Source: Peribacillus sp044761665 (GTDB lineage Bacteria; Bacillota; Bacilli; Bacillales; DSM-1321). Taken from it: a stretch of 64,000 nt of DNA. Below, piece after piece: positions 15,338-25,376 of this stretch; position 1 is the stretch's first letter; every line of letters begins with the position of its first letter. The stretch spans positions 1 through 64,000 of the forward strand of contig NZ_JBIWCW010000001.1 in NCBI RefSeq assembly GCF_044761665.1, in the 5' to 3' direction. Made by a program: the position numbers and the translations under genes. Below the pieces are notes generated by a model. It searched no databases, was not told the origin of the DNA, and saw only the letters and a program-made list of their open reading frames with translations.

Positions 15338-17536
15338 TTAGTTCATAATCCGTCTTACGGAATAGACATCTGGTATTTGTTTTATACGGTCGACGACCTT
15401 TTGTAAATGAGCAATGTTATGAATATAGATGGACATATTGATGGTCGCCACTTTATTGCGGTCTGACTTGCCCGAGACCGCTGAGATATTTGTCTTTGTT
15501 TCATTGACTGCTTGCAGTACTTCGTTCAATAAACCACGACGATCATACCCGCTTATCTCAATTTCAACAATGTATTCCTTACGGTCGTTTATGCTGCTTT
15601 CCCACTCAACAGGCACGAGGCGATGATCAGATTCACCGCTTTCCAAGTTAGGACAGTCTTGTCTATGAACGGAGACTCCACGTCCTTTTGTAATATAACC
15701 AACAATTTCATCTCCCGGAACCGGGTTGCAACATCTTGATAAACGGATAAGAAGATTGTCAATGCCAGGCACCCGTACCCCAGAGTCGCGTTTTTTCGAA
15801 GAATTAGGGAAGGTTTTAAGATCAGATACCGCTTCTGTAATGTCCGCTTCCTGCTCGATCATCTTCTGCTTACGCCATTTTTCAGTAAGGCGATTGACAA
15901 CTTGAAGGGCCGTGATTCCGTTGTAGCCGACTGCTGCATACATATCTTCTTCATTCAGGAAATTGAATTTATCCGATACGCGCTTGATATTTTCCGGAGT
16001 CAGGATTTCCTTCAATTCAAATTCCATATCCTTGATTTCTTTTTCAACGAGCTCTTTGCCTTTTTCAATGTTTTCTTCGCGGCGTTGCTTTTTGAAAAAT
16101 TGGCGGATTTTATTTTTTGCCTGAGACGTTTGTGTCAGTTTAAGCCAATCTTGGCTAGGTCCATATGAGTGCTTGGATGTCAGAATTTCAATAATGTCGC
16201 CTGTTTTCAGTTTATAATCCAGCGGCACCATTTTTCCGTTCACTTTGGCACCTATCGTTTTGTTACCGATTTCCGAATGGATGCGGTAAGCAAAGTCAAT
16301 GGGATTTGATCCTGAAGGCAGCTCGATTACGTCGCCTTTCGGTGTGAAGATGAACACCATATCGGAGAAAAGATCGATTTTGAGGGATTCCATGAATTCC
16401 TCGGCATTTGTAGCATCATCCTGGAATTCAAGAATTTCCCGGAACCACGTCAATTTTTCCTCTAGTGACGGTTGTTCACCAACGTCTTTTCCTTCTTTAT
16501 AAGCCCAGTGTGCCGCTACCCCGAACTCAGCAATCCGGTGCATATCGGAAGTACGGATCTGCACTTCAAGCGGATCGCCCTTAGGTCCGATTACCGTCGT
16601 ATGCAAGGATTGGTACATATTTGGCTTTGGCATCGCGATATAATCCTTGAAACGGCCAGGCATCGGCTTCCAACATGTATGAATGATTCCTAAGACCGCA
16701 TAGCAATCCTTAATGCTGTTAACAACAATTCGAACCGCTAACAGATCATAAATTTCACTGAACTGCTTATTTTGTAAAGCCATTTTGCGATAGATACTGT
16801 ATATATGTTTCGGCCTGCCAGAAAGATCGGCATTTATATGGACTTCCGTAACATTCTTCCGCACTTCTTCAATGACTTCTTCTAAATACTCTTCACGTTC
16901 GGCACGCTTTTTTTTCATTAGATTAACGATACGGTAATACTGCTGAGGGTTCAAATACCTCAATGCGGTATCTTCAAGCTCCCATTTAATCGTGCTAATT
17001 CCTAGACGATGAGCCAGTGGTGCAAAGATTTCCAAAGTCTCGTTCGAAATCCTTCTTTGCTTTTCCTGCGGAAGATGCTTCAATGTCCGCATGTTGTGCA
17101 ATCTATCGGCAAGCTTAATTAAAATGACCCGAATGTCTTGAGCCATTGCAACGAACATTTTCCTATGATTCTCCGCTTGTTGTTCTTGCTGTGACTTATA
17201 TTTGATTTTCCCTAATTTGGTTACACCATCGACGAGCATGGCTACTTCAGGACTGAAGTTTTCTTCAATATCCTTTAACGTGATCTCCGTGTCTTCAACA
17301 ACATCATGTAAAAAACCTGCGGCAATAGTTGCAGGATCCATTTCAAGGTCAACCAGGATACCAGCGACTTGAATCGGATGAATAATATACGGCTCTCCCG
17401 ATTTACGGAATTGTTCTCGGTGAGCATGCTCTGCATATTTAAAAGCTCTATGAATAAATTCAGCTTCTTCCGGCTGAAGATATAAGCTGGCCCGTTCTAC
17501 AACCTGCTCGGCAGTCAATATTTGATCATTAGCCAT
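15338..17536 (-). CDS. relA: Bifunctional (p)ppGpp synthetase/hydrolase RelA (Rsh)
   Basis: The 732-residue stringent-response enzyme makes and degrades (p)ppGpp. Domains in order: HD hydrolase (about 45-150, HDVVEDT and LIKLADRLHNMRT), synthetase (about 240-350, GRFKDYIAMPKPNMYQSLH), TGS (about 395-455) and a C-terminal ACT domain. The intact HD motif shows a bifunctional Rel rather than synthetase-only RelA. AAGGTG precedes the ATG. An upstream promoter and a short hairpin in the leader are listed separately. Confidence 0.96.
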   Translation of the reverse strand: MANDQILTAEQVVERASLYLQPEEAEFIHRAFKYAEHAHREQFRKSGEPYIIHPIQVAGILVDLEMDPATIAAGFLHDVVEDTEITLKDIEENFSPEVAMLVDGVTKLGKIKYKSQQEQQAENHRKMFVAMAQDIRVILIKLADRLHNMRTLKHLPQEKQRRISNETLEIFAPLAHRLGISTIKWELEDTALRYLNPQQYYRIVNLMKKKRAEREEYLEEVIEEVRKNVTEVHINADLSGRPKHIYSIYRKMALQNKQFSEIYDLLAVRIVVNSIKDCYAVLGIIHTCWKPMPGRFKDYIAMPKPNMYQSLHTTVIGPKGDPLEVQIRTSDMHRIAEFGVAAHWAYKEGKDVGEQPSLEEKLTWFREILEFQDDATNAEEFMESLKIDLFSDMVFIFTPKGDVIELPSGSNPIDFAYRIHSEIGNKTIGAKVNGKMVPLDYKLKTGDIIEILTSKHSYGPSQDWLKLTQTSQAKNKIRQFFKKQRREENIEKGKELVEKEIKDMEFELKEILTPENIKRVSDKFNFLNEEDMYAAVGYNGITALQVVNRLTEKWRKQKMIEQEADITEAVSDLKTFPNSSKKRDSGVRVPGIDNLLIRLSRCCNPVPGDEIVGYITKGRGVSVHRQDCPNLESGESDHRLVPVEWESSINDRKEYIVEIEISGYDRRGLLNEVLQAVNETKTNISAVSGKSDRNKVATINMSIYIHNIAHLQKVVDRIKQIPDVYSVRRIMN

Positions 17537-17641
17537 TTAATCACCTTAACCCCACTTTAACTGCCACCGGATACTTTTCCGTCCGGATTGAGTATGATTG
17601 GTAAGACTTTCCTTCTTTCAGCAAAAGCCTACATGATTTGC

Positions 17642-17667
17642 AAAAAAAATAAATCCGTCTAAACGGA
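17642..17667 (-). terminator. Possible attenuator hairpin in the relA leader
   Basis: On the minus strand ATCCGT TTAG ACGGAT is followed by TTATTTTTTTT. It lies about 45 nt downstream of a good promoter and 106 nt before the relA start. It could end a short leader RNA or attenuate relA; the stem is short (6 bp). Confidence 0.4.
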
Positions 17668-17715
17668 TGCAAGTACCAAATAAACTTATTAGAAGAAAAA
17701 CTCTTTATTATTACT

Positions 17716-17744
17716 ATTATCGAAAAAAAAGGCAAGGATGTAAA
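17716..17744 (-). promoter_or_regulatory. Predicted sigma-A promoter of relA
   Basis: -35 TTTACA (17744-17739), 17-nt spacer, -10 GATAAT (17721-17716). It lies between the apt terminator and relA. Confidence 0.6.
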
Positions 17745-17816
17745 GGGTAAAACATGTATTTTCTTTAGATTGCTTCAATTTTTCATTGGAAATTCGACAA
17801 AATCAGTGAAAATCGT

Positions 17817-17848
17817 AAAAAAAGAGGACACTCTTGTCAGAGTGCCCT
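17817..17848 (-). terminator. Terminator of recJ-apt
   Basis: GGGCACTCT / AGAGTGTCC stem, 4-nt loop, then a seven-T run on the minus strand, 7 bp after the apt stop. Confidence 0.88.
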
Positions 17849-17854
17849 TGTTTT

Positions 17855-18367
17855 TTAGAAGTTCATTAATGTTAAAACATCATAACCTTCTAATTTATCT
17901 TTACCATCTAGGTCTGTTAATTCAATCAGGAATGCAATTCCTGCAACAATCCCACCAAGTTGTTCGACTAATTTAATCGTCGCTTCGATTGTACCGCCAG
18001 TAGCAAGCAAATCGTCAGTAATCAGGATGCGTTGGCCAGGTTTAATGGCATCTTTATGGATCGTCAATACATCCGTGCCATATTCTAAGCCGTATTCGAC
18101 TTTGATTGTTTCCCGTGGAAGCTTTCCTTCTTTTCGCACTGGTGCAAATCCAACTTCCAATGAGTACGCGACTGGACAACCGATAATAAATCCGCGCGCT
18201 TCCGGTCCCACAACTAAATCGATCTTTTTATCGCGAGCGTACTCGACGATTTGATCTGTTGCGTATTTATAAGCGGCACCATTATCCATTAATGTTGTGA
18301 TATCTTTGAAGATAACACCCGGTTTTGGCCAGTCTTCCACAATCGTTACAAATTGCTTTAAATCCAT
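17855..18367 (-). CDS. apt: Adenine phosphoribosyltransferase
   Basis: The 170-residue purine-salvage enzyme converts adenine and PRPP to AMP and pyrophosphate. The PRPP-binding motif ILITDDLLATGGTIEATI is at about 119-136, and VVGPEARGFIIG is the substrate loop at about 53. The start overlaps the recJ 3' end by 10 bp; both end at one terminator. Length matches the family. Confidence 0.97.
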   Translation of the reverse strand: MDLKQFVTIVEDWPKPGVIFKDITTLMDNGAAYKYATDQIVEYARDKKIDLVVGPEARGFIIGCPVAYSLEVGFAPVRKEGKLPRETIKVEYGLEYGTDVLTIHKDAIKPGQRILITDDLLATGGTIEATIKLVEQLGGIVAGIAFLIELTDLDGKDKLEGYDVLTLMNF

Positions 18368-20733
18368 TGCTTTGTTTCCTCCTCAAGGTCTATTGCCTCA
18401 TGAATCAATATATGATTGAACCAATCGAATAATTGCTGATAGGAAGAATAAACTAGCTCTTGCTCGAGCTCAAATTGTTCTTTCTTTCTTATAAACGAAG
18501 CAGATTCGCTGAAATCGCGTTTTTTCGGGTTGGTCGTGAGCATAATTAATCCATTGTCTATTGTAACAAAATCAAGCTCAAAAAACACCTTAGAAATAAA
18601 ATCTACTGTATCTCTTGACCAGCCGCGGTATTTCGCAAGGTCATCTCCGTACCTTTTCACATCAAGTGGGCCCTTTTTGGCTAGAAAAGCATAAAACCAT
18701 TTAAAATGGTCCCGCGTTGGGAGCGTACTCAAAAAGTGATCCTGCACATGGGAAAAGTGGGCATAGATTCGTGCTGGATTTTTGTTTTCAACCACCTGTT
18801 TCAACAGGTTCCTCAGTGGTGGCATGTCCATAAATACGACATGGCCATCATGACAATCCAGAGTCAACGCATCTTGCTCATTCTCGATAAAGACAAGATC
18901 TGGATGTTGCTGTAAAAAAGGATAGGATTTAATCGTATCTTCTGAGAAAATAACAATTTTCCGGTTATGTGCCGGAATATCGGCTATCCACTTTTCAGCT
19001 TGTCCCTTACCTCGATAGTCGAAAAGCTGCCAATGGTCGACTTCTATATCTTGGACAAAGATTTGCGGCTTTTTGATGTTATTCCATTCGTTAATGGAAA
19101 GTTCACCAATGAGTGAAACTTTTGCATGTGGAGCAATCTCATCCATATAATGGCCAAGACCAAACCCCACTCCATCAAGTTTATGGTTTTCACCATCTTC
19201 GAGCTGCACTTTTAAGTGATTGTGGTTAGCGCCAATTTTCCTGACGTTTGCAAGCTGTACAGACTCTATCAAGATTTTTGGCTTAGGGTTCGTTACACCG
19301 AAGGGCGCAAGCAAACTCATTTCCTGAATCGTTTGGATCGAGGCATCAGCCAAAGTCGTCGCCCCATCTAGATTGGTGACCGGAGTAAAATCCTCTTCGT
19401 TAAGCTGTTCACCTGCAATCTGATTCATACGGTCCCGCAACTCTTGAACATCGTCAATTTTCAACGTCATCCCGGCTGCCATAGGGTGCCCACCAAAATG
19501 CGGCAATATTTCCCGACAAGTAGAAAGGCTTTCGAAAAGATCGAAACCAGCAATGCTCCGGGCCGATCCCTTGGCAAGTCCCTTTTCCCGATCGAAACTC
19601 AATACGATCGTTGGGCGATAAAAGCGTTCAACAAGTTTGGAGGCTACAATCCCGACAACCCCTGCATTCCAGCCTTCCCTTCCAATGATAAGTACACCAT
19701 TGGACTCAGGTGGGTAGTTTTCCTCCACTTCCCGAATCGCTTCTTCAGCCATTGACGCTACCATCGTTTGACGCTCTTTGTTGATGTCGTTAATTTCAAC
19801 AGCAAGCTCTGTAGCCTCTTCCAGACTATCCGACATTAATAAATCGACAGCCGGGTCGGCATCTCCAAGGCGTCCAACAGCATTGATTCGAGGTGCCATC
19901 CCAAACCCAATTGATTCTTCGTTCAGTGCTTCCTGCTGAATATTCGCCACTTTCATCAAAGCTAGTAACCCTGGACGTTTGGTCATCCGTAGCTGCTCGA
20001 TTCCCTTTGCAGCAATCAGCCGGTTCTCCCCTTGTAACGGGACCAAATCAGCAATGGTTCCGATGGCGGCAATTTCCAGCAAATCCTCGGGCATTTCACC
20101 AAGGAGGGCATGTGCCAGTTTAAATGCAACCCCCACTCCTGCAAGATCTTTAAAGGGATAGGCACTATCATCCAGCTTGGGATGAATGATGGCAAGGGCT
20201 TCAGGCAGGATGGGACCCGGTTCATGATGGTCCGTCAAAATATAATCCATGCCGAGTTCTTGTGCAAGCTTCGCTTCTTCGACTGCAGAGATTCCTGTAT
20301 CGACGGTTATCAATACCTTGATCCCCTGATCCGCCGCAAGACGGAAAGCCATTGGGTTCGGTCCATAACCTTCTGTAAATCTATTCGGGATATAAAAATC
20401 GACATCTGCCCCTAATTTAGTCAAGGTCGTCATCATTACGGTAGTAGATGTGACCCCATCGGCATCATAGTCTCCAAAAATTCTGATTTTCTCTTTATTT
20501 TGTATCGCTTCTCTTATTCTATATACCGCTTTATCCATATCTTTCATTAAAAACGGATCATGGAAAGTTTGATTTTTTACGAATAGAAATGAACGGGCAC
20601 TTTCAATCGTATCCAGGCCTCTATTCACAAGTAATGTCGCAACCAAAGGTGTGATATGAAGTTCTTCGGCTAGAATAGCAACTTTGTTTTCATCGACGGA
20701 TTTCACATTCCACCGAGATTTTGGCTTTAACAT
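18358..20733 (-). CDS. recJ: Single-stranded-DNA-specific exonuclease RecJ
   Basis: The 791-residue 5'-3' ssDNA exonuclease works in recombination and mismatch/base-excision repair. It has the DHH domain (FGDYDADGVTSTTVMM, about 84-99; DHHEPG, about 160), DHHA1 domain (GWNAGVVGIVASKLVER and GGHPMAAGM), an OB-fold and the extra ~200-residue Bacillus C-terminal domain, which accounts for the larger size than in E. coli. AAGGGGTG precedes the ATG. It forms an operon with apt. Confidence 0.95.
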   Translation of the reverse strand: MLKPKSRWNVKSVDENKVAILAEELHITPLVATLLVNRGLDTIESARSFLFVKNQTFHDPFLMKDMDKAVYRIREAIQNKEKIRIFGDYDADGVTSTTVMMTTLTKLGADVDFYIPNRFTEGYGPNPMAFRLAADQGIKVLITVDTGISAVEEAKLAQELGMDYILTDHHEPGPILPEALAIIHPKLDDSAYPFKDLAGVGVAFKLAHALLGEMPEDLLEIAAIGTIADLVPLQGENRLIAAKGIEQLRMTKRPGLLALMKVANIQQEALNEESIGFGMAPRINAVGRLGDADPAVDLLMSDSLEEATELAVEINDINKERQTMVASMAEEAIREVEENYPPESNGVLIIGREGWNAGVVGIVASKLVERFYRPTIVLSFDREKGLAKGSARSIAGFDLFESLSTCREILPHFGGHPMAAGMTLKIDDVQELRDRMNQIAGEQLNEEDFTPVTNLDGATTLADASIQTIQEMSLLAPFGVTNPKPKILIESVQLANVRKIGANHNHLKVQLEDGENHKLDGVGFGLGHYMDEIAPHAKVSLIGELSINEWNNIKKPQIFVQDIEVDHWQLFDYRGKGQAEKWIADIPAHNRKIVIFSEDTIKSYPFLQQHPDLVFIENEQDALTLDCHDGHVVFMDMPPLRNLLKQVVENKNPARIYAHFSHVQDHFLSTLPTRDHFKWFYAFLAKKGPLDVKRYGDDLAKYRGWSRDTVDFISKVFFELDFVTIDNGLIMLTTNPKKRDFSESASFIRKKEQFELEQELVYSSYQQLFDWFNHILIHEAIDLEEETKQWI

Positions 20734-20823
20734 GCAATCACCCCTTAACCTATTTATTATACAAAATCACGAGTATGGTTTCAATTTTATTTACACTCAA
20801 ATATGTCTTTGATTTCCTTTTTT

Positions 20824-20857
20824 CAAAAAAAGAAGGCCGGCACTATGCCAGCCTTCT
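20824..20857 (-). terminator. Terminator of secDF
   Basis: AGAAGGC / GCCTTCT stem extended by TGGC/GCCGG, followed by a T-run on the minus strand, next to the secDF stop. Confidence 0.88.
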
Positions 20858-20865
20858 CTTCCTTA

Positions 20866-23118
20866 TTAAACTTGTCCTTCCATGCTTTGTTTCTTTTCTT
20901 TTGCTGTATCCAAGGTCCCTTTTTTCTTCAGTTCCTTGATCTTCAAATCGAGCCAGAGCTGAGAAGCAATTAATAGGGACGAATATACGCCACATATTAA
21001 ACCGATGAACAAAGCAATCGAGAAGTTTCGAATGGCTTCACTACCAAATATAGCTAACGCAACCACTGTTACAAGAACAGTCAAGACCGTATTGATCGAC
21101 CTCGTCAACGTTTGTCTTATACTGATGTTTACAATATTCTCAAGTTCTTCGACTGTTTTGATCTTGCGACTATGGCGCAGGTTTTCGCGGATACGGTCAA
21201 ATGTAACAATGGTATCATTGATGGAATAACCAACAATCGTCAGTACTGCAGCAATGAAGGTGATGTCTACTTCAAGACGAAGTAAACTGAATATCGTAAT
21301 GATAAAGAATGCATCATGTATTAGAGCTAAGACAGCTGGTATAGCCATTCGCCATTCAAAGCGCACTGATACATAAAGGATAATGCCAAGTGATGCAATC
21401 AATAAGGCTTTCATGGCATTCTTAGCAAGTTCTTTTCCGACTGTAGGAGATACGGTGCTGATATTCGGTTCAGAACCATAATCTTTCTTGAAGTGATCCT
21501 TCAGTTCAGCGATTTCCTGTTTGTCGAGAACTCCGACCGTACGAACGACAGCATTTTCGTTATTTGTACCGGCAAGCCTGATATCCTTCGCTTCAATATC
21601 AAACTTCTCTATTTCAGTTTTAATCTGTTCGGTCGTCAATGCCTCTTTTGAAGCAATTTCGATTCGGGTACCACTTGTAAAATCAATACCAAGATTCAAT
21701 TTAAACACGAACAAGAAAATGATCCCGATGAGAGTAATACCGATTGAAATGCTATAAAAGACTTTCCGATGTTTTACGAAATCGATGTTATCAAAGCGTG
21801 TTGGAAGTGCCATTAAATCTATTTTCTCGGATATATCGTGAATGTACTTTTTCTTCACGCCAAACCATGATTTTCGTTTGTCCAGGAACCCACTTTTCAC
21901 CCATAAGCTCATGAATAGACGGGTACCGTATACCGCTGTAACAAAACTCATTAAAATGGAAATGATCAACGTAGTTGCAAATCCTTTTACTGAGCTTGTC
22001 CCATAAAAGAATAATACAGCCGCTGCCAATAATGTCGTCAAGTTAGCATCCGTAATCGTGGCGAGTGAGTTTTTCGTACCTTCTTTGTAAGCCGCCTTAA
22101 CGGATCGACCCAATTTCAACTCATCCCTGATTCGCTCATAGGTAATGATATTGGCATCGACAGCCATCCCAACACCAAGTACAAGTGCCGCTATACCAGG
22201 TAAAGTGAGAACCGCATTCATCCAATCAAAGACTAATAGCGTCAAGAAAATGTAAATGCTTAATGTGACAATCGCAATGAAACCTGGGAAGCGATAATAC
22301 ACAAGCATAAAGATAAAGACAAGACCAATTCCGATGATTCCGGCAAATATGGTATCATTCAAAGCCCCTTCACCGAACTGTGCCCCGACAGAAGTGGAGT
22401 ACACTTCTTTTAAATCAACAGGCAATGCTCCTGCGTTCAATAAGCCTGCAAGCTCTTTCGCCTCTTCTACCGTAAAATCCCCAGTTATGAATACTTTATT
22501 GGTACTGAAGACTTCACTGACAGCTGGTGCAGAAATCATATTATCCTGTGAATCTGTTTTTTTAATGGAGTCTTTTCCTTCTTCAAAATCCAACCAGATA
22601 GCCAGTACATTTGTCGGGCTTTCCATGGAGGAAATTTTCTGAGTGATTTCTTTAAACTTATTTGCATCTTTCAATGTGACTTCAACGACAGGCTTATTTT
22701 CCTGGAACGTCTGCTTGGCGCCGCCCTCTTTCAGGTCAGCTCCCGTCATCATTTCCTTATCATTGTAATCACGGAAAGACAATTTTGCCTGAGTCGAAAG
22801 AATTTCCCTGGCATTGTTTTGGTCTTGGACACCCGCTAGCTGAACACGGATCCGATCATCCCCTTCAATTTGAATGATAGGTTCATTGACCCCAAGTACA
22901 TTGACACGCCGATCAAGCGCACTAGCTGTACTGCTCAAAACATCCTGGGTGATTTTTTCCCCGGCAAGCGGTTTAACTTCGTATAACACTTCAAATCCAC
23001 CTTGAAGGTCAAGTCCTAGCTTGATATCCTTCAGGATTCCTTTTGAAGTCGTTCCCATCGCTGCGGCAATCAAAAGAACGATTAGAAAAAACGCAACGAT
23101 TCTGCTTCTTTTTACCAT
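20866..23118 (-). CDS. secDF: Fused protein-export membrane protein SecDF
   Basis: The 750-residue polytopic protein helps pull proteins through SecYEG using the proton gradient. The SecD half (about 1-420) starts with GLDLQGGFEVLYEV and has VDANIITYERIRDE; the SecF half (about 440-750) has LGIDFTSGTRIEI and SINDTIVTFDRIRENLR. Twelve membrane segments are expected. The natural SecD-SecF fusion is normal in Bacillus. RecJ lies downstream with its own signals. Confidence 0.96.
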   Translation of the reverse strand: MVKRSRIVAFFLIVLLIAAAMGTTSKGILKDIKLGLDLQGGFEVLYEVKPLAGEKITQDVLSSTASALDRRVNVLGVNEPIIQIEGDDRIRVQLAGVQDQNNAREILSTQAKLSFRDYNDKEMMTGADLKEGGAKQTFQENKPVVEVTLKDANKFKEITQKISSMESPTNVLAIWLDFEEGKDSIKKTDSQDNMISAPAVSEVFSTNKVFITGDFTVEEAKELAGLLNAGALPVDLKEVYSTSVGAQFGEGALNDTIFAGIIGIGLVFIFMLVYYRFPGFIAIVTLSIYIFLTLLVFDWMNAVLTLPGIAALVLGVGMAVDANIITYERIRDELKLGRSVKAAYKEGTKNSLATITDANLTTLLAAAVLFFYGTSSVKGFATTLIISILMSFVTAVYGTRLFMSLWVKSGFLDKRKSWFGVKKKYIHDISEKIDLMALPTRFDNIDFVKHRKVFYSISIGITLIGIIFLFVFKLNLGIDFTSGTRIEIASKEALTTEQIKTEIEKFDIEAKDIRLAGTNNENAVVRTVGVLDKQEIAELKDHFKKDYGSEPNISTVSPTVGKELAKNAMKALLIASLGIILYVSVRFEWRMAIPAVLALIHDAFFIITIFSLLRLEVDITFIAAVLTIVGYSINDTIVTFDRIRENLRHSRKIKTVEELENIVNISIRQTLTRSINTVLTVLVTVVALAIFGSEAIRNFSIALFIGLICGVYSSLLIASQLWLDLKIKELKKKGTLDTAKEKKQSMEGQV

Positions 23119-23232
23119 TATGTAGTAGGCCCCTTTCTTTATTACGCCTGTTCTTGGAGTATAAATAACTGTTACTTTTTCATTTAGAATCTCGTTTGCT
23201 TCTTAAACTTAAGAAAAAAGACACAGTTCTTC

Positions 23233-23255
23233 ATGCTTTTTTCCAAAAAAAGCAT
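23233..23255. other. AT-rich inverted repeat between comN and secDF
   Basis: ATGCTTTTTT CC AAAAAAAGCAT can form a hairpin rich in A-T pairs. It may be a weak terminator for comN. Confidence 0.3.
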
Positions 23256-23314
23256 AACCATATCTATTATGATTCATTTGCAAACGGCTGTCAATTTAAG
23301 TATATAGATCACTT

Positions 23315-23620
23315 TCATTCTTTCAAAAGCTCTTTTAACTCGTCTTCAGAGAGGGGCGCGAATAGATTGGGTGACTTGTAAGCCTGAACCATTTGAAAGG
23401 ACATGAACTGATTGCTTGAAAACGTTACGATGTCAGCAACTAATTCGTGAAGGTGAACACCTTCCTGGGGTCGCTTCCACTTCATGTCAGTTAATGTACT
23501 CCATAGGTCCTCCTCCGTGACAGCCTCTAATCCAATCATTTCGAACTCCTCACATTTGCTTTTCAGGAATGGACGAACCTTTAAATAATAGCGTTGATAC
23601 GGATGACTTTTATTCTTCAT
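23315..23620 (-). CDS. comN: ComN-type post-transcriptional regulator (YrzD)
   Basis: The 101-residue protein matches the Bacillus post-transcriptional regulator ComN, which controls comE mRNA and is found at cell division sites with MinD/DivIVA. Recognisable text includes YYLKVRPFLKSKCEEFEMIG and a C-terminal LAPLSEDELKELL-type end. I use ATG 23620, seven bases after GGAGG, not the GTG one codon earlier. The neighbours secDF and spoVB match the B. subtilis locus of yrzD. Confidence 0.8.
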   Translation of the reverse strand: MKNKSHPYQRYYLKVRPFLKSKCEEFEMIGLEAVTEEDLWSTLTDMKWKRPQEGVHLHELVADIVTFSSNQFMSFQMVQAYKSPNLFAPLSEDELKELLKE

Positions 23621-23786
23621 CACTTTGCCTCCATTAAAATGATTCTCAATTGGATGCGTACATTCTTTAGAAGAGATTCAATCATTTGAGAGAACACAAA
23701 CACTTTTGTCATGCTTTGTCCAAGTACAAGCATATAGATAATTGTATAGTATAACCGCTTTTTTGAGAAGGCAGGGAGGGAGTTCA

Positions 23787-25349
23787 ATGTCTAAATTTTT
23801 AAAAGGGACACTGATTTTATTAATGGCAAGCCTGATCACAAAGGTTCTAGGATTCATCAACCGCATTGTCATCGCCCGTTTCATCGGCGAAGAAGGCGTT
23901 GGTTTATATATGATGGCACTGCCGACCTTATTCCTTGTTATCAACATCACTCAATTGGGTTTGCCGATTGCCATATCTAAATACGTGGCAGAAGCCAACG
24001 CCAGGGGTGATGAACGAAAAATCAAGAAGATTCTTGTTGTATCTTTGTCCTGCACGTTTGGTTTATCTTTGATATTCACACCGGCCATGTTACTGTCAGC
24101 GCCATTTCTTTCCGAACACTTGTTCACGGACGAACGAACGATTTGGCCACTCATGGCAATTGCCCCTATCGTTCCCATCATTGCCATCTCATCTGTGCTG
24201 CGCGGTTATTTCCAAGGAAAACAAAACATGAAACCATTTGCTTTCTCACAAGTGATTGAGCAAGTGGCTCGGATCACCTTCATTGCTGTTCTGACAAAAG
24301 CCTTTTTACCGTACGGAATTGAATATGCGGCAGCCGGGGCGATGCTTGCCTCGATTATCGGCGAGCTTGTATCGCTCGTGTACTTATTAACAAGCTTTAA
24401 ATTCAAGAAGCATTTTACATTTCGGAAAGGGTTCTTCAAAAATGTTAAATCAGGAAAGAGCACGTTCGTCGATTTGATGGGAATCGCCCTCCCCTCGACT
24501 GGCAGCCGGATGATTGGATCGATTTCCTGGTTTTTGGAACCGATCGTTGTTGCTCAAAGTTTAGCCCTTGCCGGCGTGACCGCTGCTGCGGCAACCAGCC
24601 AATACGGTGAGCTGACAGGTTATGCCTTGCCCCTTCTCATGCTCCCTTCCTTTGTAACGTCTTCATTGGCTACAGCCCTTGTACCTGCAGTGAGTGAAGC
24701 CCGGACAACAGGAAATTATCTGCTGGTGGAACACCGGCTTCAGCAAGCATTGAAAATCACCTTCATTACTGGTTGTTTATCTGTCGTCACACTCTTCATC
24801 TTTGCGGAACCGATTTTACAAGTGATGTATGGTTCTTCTCATGCAACTGTATTCATTAAGTTTCTAGCACCTTTTTTCATCCTTTTCTATTTTCAATACC
24901 CACTGCAGTCTATGTTGCAAGCTCTCGACCTTGCGAAAGCCGCCATGTTTAATAGCTTGGCTGGAAACATCATTAAGATTGCCGTCATCTGGTTCCTGGC
25001 GTCAAAGGAAAACTTCGGTATCATGGGAGCGGCAATCGGGATAGCAGTCGGATCCATGCTCGTTACTTTCCTTCATTTTTCCACCGTTTTAAAAGTCGTA
25101 CCTTTTACACTCCATTTCCGGAGCTATATGCTGTCTTTAGTGATTGCTTTAGTTTCCGGCTTTGGGGGTTATTATATCTACGAATTCCCACTTGCCTCTC
25201 AGCCATTAGGATCGCGGTTATTGCTCTCAGTTTTTGTCTTGTTCATTCTCTTCGTCTTTTTCATGTTATTCACGGGCAGCATAAAGAAAGCGGATTTGAT
25301 TCGCATCCCTCTCATCGGAGGTTTTTTAGCGAAGTTTGCGTGGAAATAG
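23787..25349 (+). CDS. spoVB: Stage V sporulation protein B (MurJ/MATE-like flippase)
   Basis: The 520-residue polytopic membrane protein is needed for spore cortex synthesis, probably flipping lipid-linked peptidoglycan precursors in the mother cell. It shows the polysaccharide-export/MVF fold with about 14 hydrophobic segments (SLITKVLGFINRIVIARFIG near the N-terminus). The start is 23787, eight bases after GGGAGGGAG, rather than the upstream in-frame ATG at 23742. It is transcribed opposite to its neighbours and ends at a terminator shared with the DUF421 gene. Confidence 0.93.
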   Translation: MSKFLKGTLILLMASLITKVLGFINRIVIARFIGEEGVGLYMMALPTLFLVINITQLGLPIAISKYVAEANARGDERKIKKILVVSLSCTFGLSLIFTPAMLLSAPFLSEHLFTDERTIWPLMAIAPIVPIIAISSVLRGYFQGKQNMKPFAFSQVIEQVARITFIAVLTKAFLPYGIEYAAAGAMLASIIGELVSLVYLLTSFKFKKHFTFRKGFFKNVKSGKSTFVDLMGIALPSTGSRMIGSISWFLEPIVVAQSLALAGVTAAAATSQYGELTGYALPLLMLPSFVTSSLATALVPAVSEARTTGNYLLVEHRLQQALKITFITGCLSVVTLFIFAEPILQVMYGSSHATVFIKFLAPFFILFYFQYPLQSMLQALDLAKAAMFNSLAGNIIKIAVIWFLASKENFGIMGAAIGIAVGSMLVTFLHFSTVLKVVPFTLHFRSYMLSLVIALVSGFGGYYIYEFPLASQPLGSRLLLSVFVLFILFVFFMLFTGSIKKADLIRIPLIGGFLAKFAWK

Positions 25350-25350
25350 A

Positions 25351-25376
25351 AAATAACCAAGTTGCCTTGGTTATTT
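25351..25376. terminator. Bidirectional terminator between spoVB and the DUF421 gene
   Basis: AAATAACCAAG TTGC CTTGGTTATTT, a perfect 11-bp stem between convergent genes. Confidence 0.85.
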
